A stretch of 5,529 nucleotides of DNA, taken from NCBI GenBank assembly GCA_025935445.1, contig JAICVG010000104.1:1-5529 (forward strand), written 5' to 3'. Position numbers and translations under genes: made by a program. Positions 1-4,993 of the stretch are shown piece by piece. The stretch comes from Nitrososphaera sp. (lineage in GTDB: Archaea > Thermoproteota > Nitrososphaeria > Nitrososphaerales > Nitrososphaeraceae). The first letter of the stretch is position 1. Every line of letters begins with the position of its first letter. The notes under the pieces are model-generated. The model was not told where the DNA came from. It worked only from the letters and a program-made list of their open reading frames with translations, and ran no database searches.

Positions 1-76
1 ATGCTGGCACTTCGTATGGTCAATATATATAATATTTATGTATATCTCTAATTCTTATAAGTAACAGGCTCTATTC

Positions 77-231
77 ATGCTTAGCATGGGATCTACTAAT
101 CCTAGCCCTCTCAACGGTTATTCTAACTTCAAATGGAAGATCTGCGGAATGCAATTTGACAGTCTTGGGGACATGCAGACATGCAGAGGCACACCACAAT
201 AGAGCATGTTCAGAAAGGAGAACTTCAATAG
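77..231 (+). pseudogene. Small single C2H2 zinc-finger protein, frameshifted
   Basis: Reading from ATG 77 (or ATG 86) gives a 41-codon frame ending at TAG 200-202, with the segment FKWKICGMQFDSLGDMQ. The 8 bases ACATGCAG occur twice in tandem at 171-186. Removing one copy restores a frame that continues RHTTIEHVQKGELQ and stops at TAG 229-231. The repaired protein is about 48 residues with a single classical finger: Cys23, then His and His spaced as in C2H2 fingers, and the hydrophobic Phe and Met core positions. The position expected to be the first Cys is Trp20 (TGG, one base from TGC or TGT). Two independent lesions in one finger argue for real decay rather than a sequencing slip. Single-finger C2H2 proteins are common in ammonia-oxidising archaea as presumed DNA- or protein-binding factors. 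A TATA-like CTTATAAG lies just upstream, at about 53-60. Target and function are unknown. Confidence 0.6.
171..186. repeat. 8-bp perfect tandem duplication (ACATGCAG x2)
   Basis: ACATGCAG at 171-178 is followed directly by ACATGCAG at 179-186. The extra 8 bases shift the zinc-finger frame by +2. Deleting one unit rejoins the Cys half and the His half of the finger, so this duplication is the likely frame-breaking event. Slipped-strand mispairing would be an ordinary cause. Confidence 0.85.
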
Positions 232-377
232 AAAATAGAAAATCATTTCGTGACGGCTTTTGCTATGATGGATTATTTTTTATTCTGGGCATCTAACTTT
301 TTCTTTGCATGAGTATTATAAGGGGGGTATTGATTTTCCAAAATAACTAATAGTCAATATCGAGACACGGAATAGTG

Positions 378-384
378 CTTATAT
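378..384 (+). promoter_or_regulatory. TATA-like box of the dehydrogenase gene
   Basis: CTTATAT at 378-384 lies about 40 bases before ATG 423. An archaeal transcript starting about 25 bases downstream would begin near 405-410 and have a short leader that includes the GAGGAG site. The match to the archaeal TTTAWATA consensus is partial, and the surrounding AT-rich DNA offers other weak matches. Confidence 0.4.
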
Positions 385-410
385 CCCTGATGGCTTGATA
401 TTCTGGAGCA

Positions 411-416
411 GAGGAG
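411..416 (+). promoter_or_regulatory. Ribosome binding site of the dehydrogenase gene
   Basis: GAGGAG is followed by 6 bases and then ATG 423. This is a good Shine-Dalgarno match at normal spacing and supports ATG 423 as the start. Confidence 0.65.
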
Positions 417-422
417 TACCTA

Positions 423-1259
423 ATGAGTGAGGCAAGTACACATAATAATAAGAATCGTAGGGGCAAAGTTGCGGTTGTTACTGGCTCAGATAGAGGAATT
501 GGCCGAGCCATCGCGCTATCTTTTGCAAAGTCTTACACATATTCTGGTATAGTTGTAAGTGCTCGTAAGAGAGAGGAGACTGAAAGAGTAGCTAAAGAAA
601 TTGAAGATATGGGAAACAGTGATTCAATAGCCGTAATATCAGATGTCTCACAAGAAGCTGATTGCATAAGGTTAATTGACGAAACTGTGAAACATTATGG
701 TAGAATTGATGTTCTTGTCAACAATGCAGGCATACAGCAAGAAGTTCCATTTGAGGATACATCGGTTGAAGTTTGGCAAAAAATCATAGCTGTCGACTTG
801 ACGGGTCCATTTGTTTGCAGTAGAGAAGCAGTAAAGCACATGCTAAACCAAAACCCAAAAGGCGGCTGCATAATTAACATCTCCTCAGTTCACCAGATAA
901 TTCCAAAGCCGCATTATGTCCCATATGCTACATCAAAAGCAGGGATAGAAATGATGACTAAGACCATGGCTTTAGAGCTAGCGCAGGATAATATTCGAGT
1001 AAACGTCGTTGCTCCTGGTGCAATAGAAACAGACATGAATCAGGAGTTAAAAGAGGACAAGGCTGAATTAGACAAAGTGCTCAGGAGGATTCCTCTTCGA
1101 CGAATAGGAACCCCAGACGAGGTAGCAAACATGGTTGAATTTCTGGCATCAGATAAGGCAAGCTATGTTACTGGAAGTGCTTTTTTTATTGATGGAGGAA
1201 TGACTCTATACCCGTCATTTAGTTCCTCTATTGATTCGGGCAAAAAACAAGAAAACTAA
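423..1259 (+). CDS. Short-chain dehydrogenase, glucose 1-dehydrogenase-like
   Basis: This 278-residue classical SDR is a cytosolic NAD(P)-dependent oxidoreductase. Visible motifs are the Rossmann glycine motif TGSDRGIG (20-27), Asp74 at the adenine-ring position, NNAG (100-103), catalytic Ser155 in NISSVHQ, and Tyr168/Lys172 in YATSK. PGAIETDM (198-205) follows. The SSVH stretch and the tail DGGMTLYPSF (257-266) match what I remember of Bacillus glucose 1-dehydrogenase, so oxidation of beta-D-glucose to gluconolactone is the best guess. Other sugar or polyol substrates remain possible. Arg48 and Lys49 after the second strand would suit NADP. The fourth tetrad residue, usually Asn in the VNLTG motif, is Asp125 here (VDLTGPF). 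About 12 charged or polar residues extend the C-terminus beyond the usual end. ATG 423 is chosen because of GAGGAG at 411-416. The gene is AT-rich like its surroundings, stands alone and converges on the hydrolase gene. Confidence 0.9.
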   Translation: MSEASTHNNKNRRGKVAVVTGSDRGIGRAIALSFAKSYTYSGIVVSARKREETERVAKEIEDMGNSDSIAVISDVSQEADCIRLIDETVKHYGRIDVLVNNAGIQQEVPFEDTSVEVWQKIIAVDLTGPFVCSREAVKHMLNQNPKGGCIINISSVHQIIPKPHYVPYATSKAGIEMMTKTMALELAQDNIRVNVVAPGAIETDMNQELKEDKAELDKVLRRIPLRRIGTPDEVANMVEFLASDKASYVTGSAFFIDGGMTLYPSFSSSIDSGKKQEN

Positions 1260-1380
1260 GCATAAAATAGTAAAAGCGCTAGTTGAGGATATATGAGATG
1301 AATTTGTCTTTGCGGCCTAGGCTATTATAGGTTCAATGAAAGTTAGAGAGTCTATTATTATAATACTCATCCTTAACTAA

Positions 1381-1440
1381 GCCTTCCTCACGCGCATCGA
1401 TGAGTTCCTACCACTGCTACGTCTAGGACCTTAGGAAGGC
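1381..1440. repeat. Inverted repeat spanning the hydrolase stop codon
   Basis: GCCTTCCT at 1381-1388 pairs with AGGAAGGC at 1433-1440. The right arm encodes the last residues of the hydrolase and the left arm lies 35 bases past its stop. A smaller TAGGA/TCCTA pairing lies inside the 44-base loop. It could act as a transcript-end hairpin for the minus-strand gene, but no T tract follows directly. The left arm also coincides with the point where the DNA turns AT-rich. Confidence 0.4.
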
Positions 1441-2250
1441 CAGCAGATCAGCGTTAACCTGATCCTGATGTGTCGCTGTGAGGCCGTGTGGTGCACCTGG
1501 ATAGTAAATTTCCTTAGCCCCTCTAATGAGTCGGGCAGACTTTATCGCCGAGTCCTTGACTGGAACGATCTGGTCGTCCTCACCATGCAGGACCAGGGTA
1601 GGGACATCGATGTTCTTGAGGTCCTCGGTGAAATCGGTCTCAGAGAAGGCCTTGATGCTGTCGTAGGCGTTCTTGAGGCCAGCTTGCATGCCCCATAGCC
1701 AGAATTGATCCAGCGTGCCCTGGGAAACCTTGGCCCCCGGCCTGTTGGCGCCATAGAAAGGTATCGCTGTGTCCTTGTAGAATTGCGAGCGGTCCTTTGT
1801 AAGGCCGCTTCGCAGGTTGTCAAAGTGTTCAATTGGAAGCCCCTCAGGATTGGCTGGGGTTTTCAACATGAGCGGCGGTACCGCGGCGATGAGCATTGCT
1901 TTGGCGACTCGCTCATTTCCGTGGCGAGCGATATAGCGGACGACTTCGCCACCGCCGGTCGAATGGCCCACAAGTACGGCATCCTTGAGATCAAGGGCTT
2001 CGATCACGGCTGCAAGATCGTCAGCATAGCCATCCATGTCATTTCCCGAAAATGGTTGACTGGACCGGCCATGTCCACGACGGTCATGCGCGACCACACG
2101 GAACCCATTCTGCGCAAGGAAAAACATTTGACCATCCCAAGCGTCGGAATTCAGAGGCCAACCATGCGAGAATGTCACGATGGGGCCTTTGCCCCAATCC
2201 TTGTAGTAGATTTCGGTGCCGTCCTTGGTGGTGATCCTGCTTGAACTCAT
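1423..2250 (-). CDS. Alpha/beta hydrolase, cofactor-free haloperoxidase/esterase type
   Basis: This is a complete 275-residue single-domain alpha/beta hydrolase, the usual size for the family often annotated as non-haem chloroperoxidase, arylesterase or perhydrolase. The oxyanion segment HGWPL is at 29-33 with Trp32, and DRRGHGRS is at 56-63. The nucleophile is Ser97 in GHSTGG, the acid is Asp226 in HGEDDQIVP, and the base is His255 in GAPHGL, so the triad is complete. A lid lies at about 127-200. No signal peptide is seen, so it is probably cytosolic. Members hydrolyse small esters or lactones and can make peracids from carboxylic acids and peroxide. The true substrate cannot be read from sequence. 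The gene is clearly GC-richer than the flanks and has long shadow frames on the other strand, both signs of transfer from a GC-rich bacterium. GGAGA at 2264-2268 is a distant ribosome site, 13 bases before ATG 2250. Confidence 0.92.
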   Translation of the reverse strand: MSSSRITTKDGTEIYYKDWGKGPIVTFSHGWPLNSDAWDGQMFFLAQNGFRVVAHDRRGHGRSSQPFSGNDMDGYADDLAAVIEALDLKDAVLVGHSTGGGEVVRYIARHGNERVAKAMLIAAVPPLMLKTPANPEGLPIEHFDNLRSGLTKDRSQFYKDTAIPFYGANRPGAKVSQGTLDQFWLWGMQAGLKNAYDSIKAFSETDFTEDLKNIDVPTLVLHGEDDQIVPVKDSAIKSARLIRGAKEIYYPGAPHGLTATHQDQVNADLLAFLRS

Positions 2251-2325
2251 TGCAATATGATCTTCTCCATTTTCGTCAAGTGTGATTTACACATTGTTAA
2301 TCTTATTCAAATCGTAGTTTGTAAT

Positions 2326-2350
2326 AAGTATATGGTAGAAAGTATATAGT
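2326..2350 (-). promoter_or_regulatory. Two TATA-like direct repeats upstream of the hydrolase gene
   Basis: On the plus strand AAGTATATGGT (2326-2336) and AAGTATATAGT (2340-2350) differ at one base and lie 14 bases apart. Read on the minus strand each is TATA-like. They lie 76-100 bases before the hydrolase start, in host-like AT-rich DNA just beyond the GC-rich block. They could be the promoter used after transfer, or a repeat by chance in AT-rich sequence. Confidence 0.25.
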
Positions 2351-2563
2351 TCATTTTTTTGAACGTTTTTGTTTATTTTAGACGGACCCAGAGGGATTCG
2401 GCAGAAAAAATTCAAAATTTGGACTCAATGCATAAATGACATAGAATGAAAAAATAAGATATTTAGTATTTATACACTGATATTGGCATGTTAATTTAAT
2501 AAAAGAGGCAAATGTTAATCTAACTTAGCGTGTCAGTAATATTGATCACGATAAATCCGTTCA

Positions 2564-2740
2564 TTAAAAGATAACCCTACTATGTCGAAGTAAAGCTATG
2601 TCTGGGTCTTCTTTAACGCAAGACTCACTTACTTTTGGAAGATGTATAGGAAATACTGCTTCAATGCTAGTACTTTGATTTGAATCTAGTTGCCAAACAT
2701 TTGTTTCTTCTATAACTTTTTGTAGCCAAATTAGTTCGGA
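2564..2740 (-). pseudogene. Possible start-less gene remnant
   Basis: From just after an in-frame TAG (2741-2743) to TAA 2564-2566 the minus strand has 58 open codons, beginning SELIWLQKVIEETNVWQLDS and ending in ALLRHSRVIF. There is no ATG, GTG or TTG in frame. The reading looks like a soluble protein, with a probable amphipathic helix at the beginning and a mix of acidic and basic residues. I cannot assign it to a family. An open run of this length can occur by chance, so this is a weak call of a 3' fragment whose front has been lost. Confidence 0.3.
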
Positions 2741-2769
2741 CTAAAGCACAAATATTCGCACTGAATAAA

Positions 2770-2775
2770 AGAGGT
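2770..2775 (+). promoter_or_regulatory. Ribosome binding site favouring the TTG 2784 start
   Basis: AGAGGT is followed by 8 bases and then TTG 2784. The in-frame ATG at 2814 has only a poor GAGC upstream. This favours the TTG start, although the helix-turn-helix homology would fit either. Confidence 0.4.
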
Positions 2776-2783
2776 ATACCTAT

Positions 2784-3041
2784 TTGCAATCGCCAAAACA
2801 AGAGCAACGCCGAATGAACTACAAGTCAGAAATTCGGAGATTATTAGCTTTACGCTTAACTACAGAAGTAATAGCCAGAATGTTCAAAGAAAAACAGAGC
2901 ACAAGCCGAACCACATTCTATGAATATCTTCGACAAATTAGGCAAGAAGATAATGTACTTGCAGAAGCCAAAGATAAGAGGTATATACATACAGGTTTAG
3001 AAGTATCATGTGTAACCGTTACCTTGAAGACCTTCAGTTAG
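2784..3041 (+). CDS. Small helix-turn-helix protein, probably truncated
   Basis: This is an 85-residue frame starting at TTG 2784, or 75 residues from ATG 2814. Residues 16-53 (EIRRLLALRLTTEVIARMF, then STSRTTFYEYLRQIRQED) read as a helix-turn-helix of the kind in resolvase-like or transposase-like DNA-binding proteins: a helix, a turn at LTTEV, and a recognition helix starting at SRTTFYEYL. The last about 20 residues (GLEVSCVTVTLKTFS) look unlike the rest. A second plus frame opens at 3008 and carries more protein-like sequence, so a frameshift near 2980-3040 may have cut off a longer protein. Base composition matches the AT-rich host-like parts. It may be a small regulator or the DNA-binding front of a decayed mobile-element protein. 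I do not recognise a specific family. Confidence 0.45.
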   Translation: MQSPKQEQRRMNYKSEIRRLLALRLTTEVIARMFKEKQSTSRTTFYEYLRQIRQEDNVLAEAKDKRYIHTGLEVSCVTVTLKTFS

Positions 3042-3121
3042 TAACATGGTCACCAATTGATAACTTCTTATTGGTCGAGCTATTTCACCGTCACATATTA
3101 TCTAGGGCAGCTACTAACTAA
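3008..3121 (+). pseudogene. Possible frameshifted continuation of the helix-turn-helix gene
   Basis: In the +2 frame relative to the upstream ORF, 37 codons run from ATG 3008 to TAA 3119-3121. They read MCNRYLEDLQLVTWSPIDN and then a hydrophobic FLLVELFHRHIL segment. The frame is already open from 2978, overlapping the odd tail of the upstream ORF. A single indel there would join the two into a protein of about 115 residues. No family is recognised, and chance is a real alternative. Confidence 0.2.
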
Positions 3122-3158
3122 TTTGAGTTTAGTAACTGTATAGGAATAATTAGTTAGT
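3113..3158. repeat. 11-bp perfect inverted repeat, 24-base loop
   Basis: ACTAACTAATT (3113-3123) pairs with AATTAGTTAGT (3148-3158). The right arm is part of a (TTAG)3 run at 3150-3161. The repeat sits between the converging ends of the plus-strand reading (stop 3119-3121) and the minus-strand remnant (stop 3150-3152), so it could serve as a two-way transcript end. The arms are AT-rich and the hairpin would be weak. Confidence 0.4.
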
Positions 3159-3386
3159 TAGTCCTTCACGCAACCATAGTCTTTCTTTTTTACATTTGGG
3201 AGATTTAGGTTTCTTATCGGATTTTAATTCACTTGTAGTTAAGCTATTTGCCGCATCTAGAATTAATTGAGCAATCCCATTTGGGTGAGATCCAAATGAC
3301 GCATGGTTGGACGGAGGGGCGATAGTATTGGCGTAGGATGATTCTAGATACTCAATCGTTAATTTTATTAAGAGAAGGTTTCTGTT
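3150..3386 (-). pseudogene. Start-less 78-codon gene remnant
   Basis: On the minus strand a frame stays open from the end of the catalase-like gene down to TAA 3150-3152. It includes IEYLESSYANTIAPPSN, GIAQLILDAANSL and a lysine-rich tail SDKKPKSPKCKKERLWLREG. It has no ATG, GTG or TTG from 3386 down, and the upstream frame simply runs into the catalase-like gene out of phase. Seventy-eight stop-free codons are unlikely by chance in DNA this AT-rich, and the residue mix resembles a real basic-tailed protein. I read it as the 3' end of an older gene whose front was lost when the peroxidase block arrived. No family is recognised. Confidence 0.4.
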
Positions 3387-3388
3387 TC

Positions 3389-4369
3389 CTATATGCCAAA
3401 AGGAGAACCTGCTCGTTCTAAAGCCGCAAGGCGTCCCTTCCAGCCACCTGTACGATGAGCTACCGAGACCTCATAGACACCACGGCGCACAGCCAGAATA
3501 GGATCGTCGGACGGTTCAATGCCATCTGTAAGGCGAGTGGGATCGTGTAGCATCACGGGATCGCCGATCTCTTCGACTGTTGTTGGCCGTACGTATTTAA
3601 GTCGCCCTATGCATAGCCGGCGGCGCTCGTCTGGCCATTGCGCGGTCGGATCTTCAGTAGGATCTCCTTCTTCGGCAAGTTGTAATACTAGATTGAATAC
3701 CACCGGTGCTTTTCTCAACCGTGCTTCCAGTTCCTCAAAGAGATATGATGGAGGTTGCTTTTGCAGTTCTTCAATTGTCTGACCGGCAGAGCCAACCTCC
3801 GGTTCCCAGTGATATCGTGCATACTGTGCCACATCCGCTGCATTTACAAATCGAAACGCGTGTATTGCGTGAAAGACAGTTTGGGCAAAACTTACCGGAG
3901 CTGGAAGACTCTTAGCTATCTGTACTGCCTTTGCGGTCCATGGGTGTGTAGCTAGGAATTGCATGAATTTCTTTTCGTCTGGCGTACCTGTAACAGCATC
4001 AGGCTTAGCTGCCCTAAGAAATTCAAGCATCTCATCTGGGGTCCGACCAAAAAAGACCGGGATCGGTATGCTGACTAGGTCAGTTATTGTGCCATCCGGT
4101 AGATAGAACTTTACAGCCATCGAGGGAGAAGTTGCCGGTCCCCACGGATTACCAGATGCGCTGTGTCCATGGCGCACTGTAGCCGGGACCGGCTGACCTT
4201 GCAGATGTACTGCCCGACTTAACTTCTTTGCCTCCGGTGTGGCCGTGAATACAGCTGTGTAATAACGACCTTGGGCATGTACTCCACGGTAACCTGGGTG
4301 AAATCCTTGAAAATCTTCATGGATCATCTCCACAAGCTCTGCAGCCAAACGGTATTGACTCGGAGTCAT
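3389..4369 (-). CDS. Catalase-related haem peroxidase (mini-catalase, SrpA type)
   Basis: This complete 326-residue protein is the size of small catalase-family peroxidases and lacks the long N- and C-terminal parts of true catalases. The catalase core is visible: GYRGVHAQGRYYTAVF (26-41) with distal His31, Arg66 in the segment matching the catalase RFS motif, MAVKFYLPDG (84-93), PVFFGRT (104-110), and an FRFVNAADVAQYARYHWEP segment (172-190). GIEPSDDPIL (283-292) is followed by Arg295-x3-Tyr299, the expected proximal haem ligand motif. The distal Asn of true catalases is absent (DLVSIPIPVFF), as I recall for this subgroup, so peroxide-dependent oxidation of organic substrates is more likely than fast catalase activity. 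No signal peptide is seen, so it is probably cytosolic. AGGA at 4376-4379 lies 6 bases before ATG 4369. The start is 15 bp after the stop of the 159-aa gene, so the two probably share a transcript. Confidence 0.85.
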   Translation of the reverse strand: MTPSQYRLAAELVEMIHEDFQGFHPGYRGVHAQGRYYTAVFTATPEAKKLSRAVHLQGQPVPATVRHGHSASGNPWGPATSPSMAVKFYLPDGTITDLVSIPIPVFFGRTPDEMLEFLRAAKPDAVTGTPDEKKFMQFLATHPWTAKAVQIAKSLPAPVSFAQTVFHAIHAFRFVNAADVAQYARYHWEPEVGSAGQTIEELQKQPPSYLFEELEARLRKAPVVFNLVLQLAEEGDPTEDPTAQWPDERRRLCIGRLKYVRPTTVEEIGDPVMLHDPTRLTDGIEPSDDPILAVRRGVYEVSVAHRTGGWKGRLAALERAGSPFGI

Positions 4370-4375
4370 TTTCTA

Positions 4376-4379
4376 TCCT
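4376..4379 (-). promoter_or_regulatory. Ribosome binding site of the catalase-like gene
   Basis: On the minus strand AGGA precedes ATG 4369 by 6 bases, inside the 15-base gap after the upstream stop. It supports the start and translation as an internal operon gene. Confidence 0.5.
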
Positions 4380-4384
4380 ATTAC

Positions 4385-4864
4385 CTAACTACTAGCTTGG
4401 TCAAGCAATGTGTCTAGCCCCCCCTTGACTTTCAATGCCTTCCAAACATCCCGTACCGACGAGCTTGGATACGCGCTGTAAAAGTAATGTGCAGTCACTT
4501 GGTGCTTGGCAATCCAGTCTTTTATACCAGGGCTGCGTATCCCGGGGAAGCCCTCAACTTCTTCAAAAATCATATCAATTTGGTCTGGAATTTTGGTTGC
4601 AAAATCGTCAATATAAGGATCCCATGCACCATCAAAAGTCGACGTGAACAACAGCCTAGTTTCGTTATCGATAATTACGTAGCGCATGTCATGGATAGTA
4701 CCTATACGATCGACCAACTTTTGGTTCGGGTCTCCAAAAGTATCGCTCATTTTCTTACGAAGACGTTCGGCACCACCTACCTTAAGTGGCGCAATTATTG
4801 TTAATTCCGATGCTTGCCCTGCCCTTAGTCCTGGTCGAGACTCGGCTTGATTTGCTTTACTCAT
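4385..4864 (-). CDS. Uncharacterised protein of a DyP-peroxidase-associated family
   Basis: This 159-residue soluble protein has no signal peptide or membrane segment. After a polar 20-residue leader the pattern is strand LTIIAPLKVG (21-30), helix (32-40), GTIHDMRYVIID (55-66), RLLFTSTFDGAWDPYIDDF (70-88), helix (90-103), GFPG (105-108), and TAHYFYSAYPSSSVRDVWKA (124-143). I remember similar proteins, with the GTxH, LLFTSxFDG and FFxAYP signatures, beside DyP-type peroxidases in actinobacteria, usually as hypothetical proteins; this needs a database check. The alternating strands and helices suggest a ferredoxin-like (dimeric alpha/beta barrel) fold, the fold class that DyP also uses. His58 and Arg61 are candidate functional residues. 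No reaction can be assigned. No Shine-Dalgarno site precedes ATG 4864, and a TATA-like box at -30 to -23 would fit a leaderless transcript. It lies 15 bp ahead of the catalase-like gene and 129 bp after the DyP gene. Confidence 0.75.
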   Translation of the reverse strand: MSKANQAESRPGLRAGQASELTIIAPLKVGGAERLRKKMSDTFGDPNQKLVDRIGTIHDMRYVIIDNETRLLFTSTFDGAWDPYIDDFATKIPDQIDMIFEEVEGFPGIRSPGIKDWIAKHQVTAHYFYSAYPSSSVRDVWKALKVKGGLDTLLDQASS

Positions 4865-4886
4865 TTATAGTGTTATCAACTTGATA

Positions 4887-4894
4887 CTATTAAG
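4887..4894 (-). promoter_or_regulatory. TATA-like box for the 159-aa gene
   Basis: On the minus strand CTTAATAG occupies -30 to -23 from ATG 4864, the distance expected for a leaderless archaeal transcript. That also fits the missing ribosome site. The consensus match is only moderate. Confidence 0.3.
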
Positions 4895-4917
4895 CGTTTT
4901 ATGAAAAGTCTGCTCAA

Positions 4918-4932
4918 GTAAAAGGATTTTAC
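4918..4932. repeat. Perfect palindrome GTAAAA-GGA-TTTTAC
   Basis: Two 6-base arms are separated by 3 bases, 54-68 bases upstream of ATG 4864. It could be an operator for a dimeric regulator or a small hairpin after the DyP gene. It is too short to fold into a strong terminator. Confidence 0.5.
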
Positions 4933-4943
4933 ATTATGACAGT

Positions 4944-4955
4944 AACTATATAGTT
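4944..4955. repeat. Perfect 12-bp palindrome AACTATATAGTT
   Basis: This uninterrupted palindrome lies 11 bases beyond the first one, in the same 129-bp gap. Its TATATA core could serve as a TATA box in either direction, or as an operator half of a pair with 4918-4932. Confidence 0.45.
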
Positions 4956-4993
4956 CTATGAAATTCGCTATATTTGGACAACTACAAAATTCA

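Larger units (their letters stand above)
2251..2783. other. AT-rich intergenic stretch between hydrolase and helix-turn-helix genes
   Basis: About 530 bases with no complete gene. The first about 35 bases look like the hydrolase leader and resemble that gene in composition. The rest is strongly AT-rich, with T tracts at 2354-2360 and 2366-2370 and scattered TATA-like words. The only protein-like reading is the start-less minus-strand frame at 2564-2740. I see no tRNA, no CRISPR-type repeat and no transposon ends. Confidence 0.6.

Noticed and set aside
1..51. Short plus frame at the left edge (16 codons), with an open minus frame over the same bases
   Set aside because: Too short and too AT-rich to separate a gene end from chance.
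203..292. Plus frame reading RACSERRTSIENRKSFRDGF after the zinc-finger gene
   Set aside because: It arises from the frame shifted by the 8-bp duplication; the repaired frame gives a better C2H2 finger and stops at 231.
1542..1832. Minus-strand ORF in another frame within the hydrolase gene
   Set aside because: Arg/Ser/Thr-rich reading typical of an out-of-phase frame of the real gene.
1705..2244. Long plus-strand ORF opposite the hydrolase gene (also 1468-1698 and 2052-2234)
   Set aside because: Antisense shadow of a GC-rich gene; the translation has no domain pattern, while the minus strand has a complete catalytic triad.
2701..2806. Minus-strand open frame containing IPLLFSANICALVRTNL upstream of the 2564-2740 remnant
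   Set aside because: Mostly antisense to the helix-turn-helix ORF leader and not clearly linked to the remnant; probably chance.
3519..3955. Plus-strand ORFs opposite the catalase-like gene
   Set aside because: Antisense shadows; the catalase motifs are on the minus strand.
4487..4804. Plus-strand ORF of 105 codons opposite the 159-aa gene
   Set aside because: Overlaps a well-patterned minus-strand protein and shows no motif or ribosome site.
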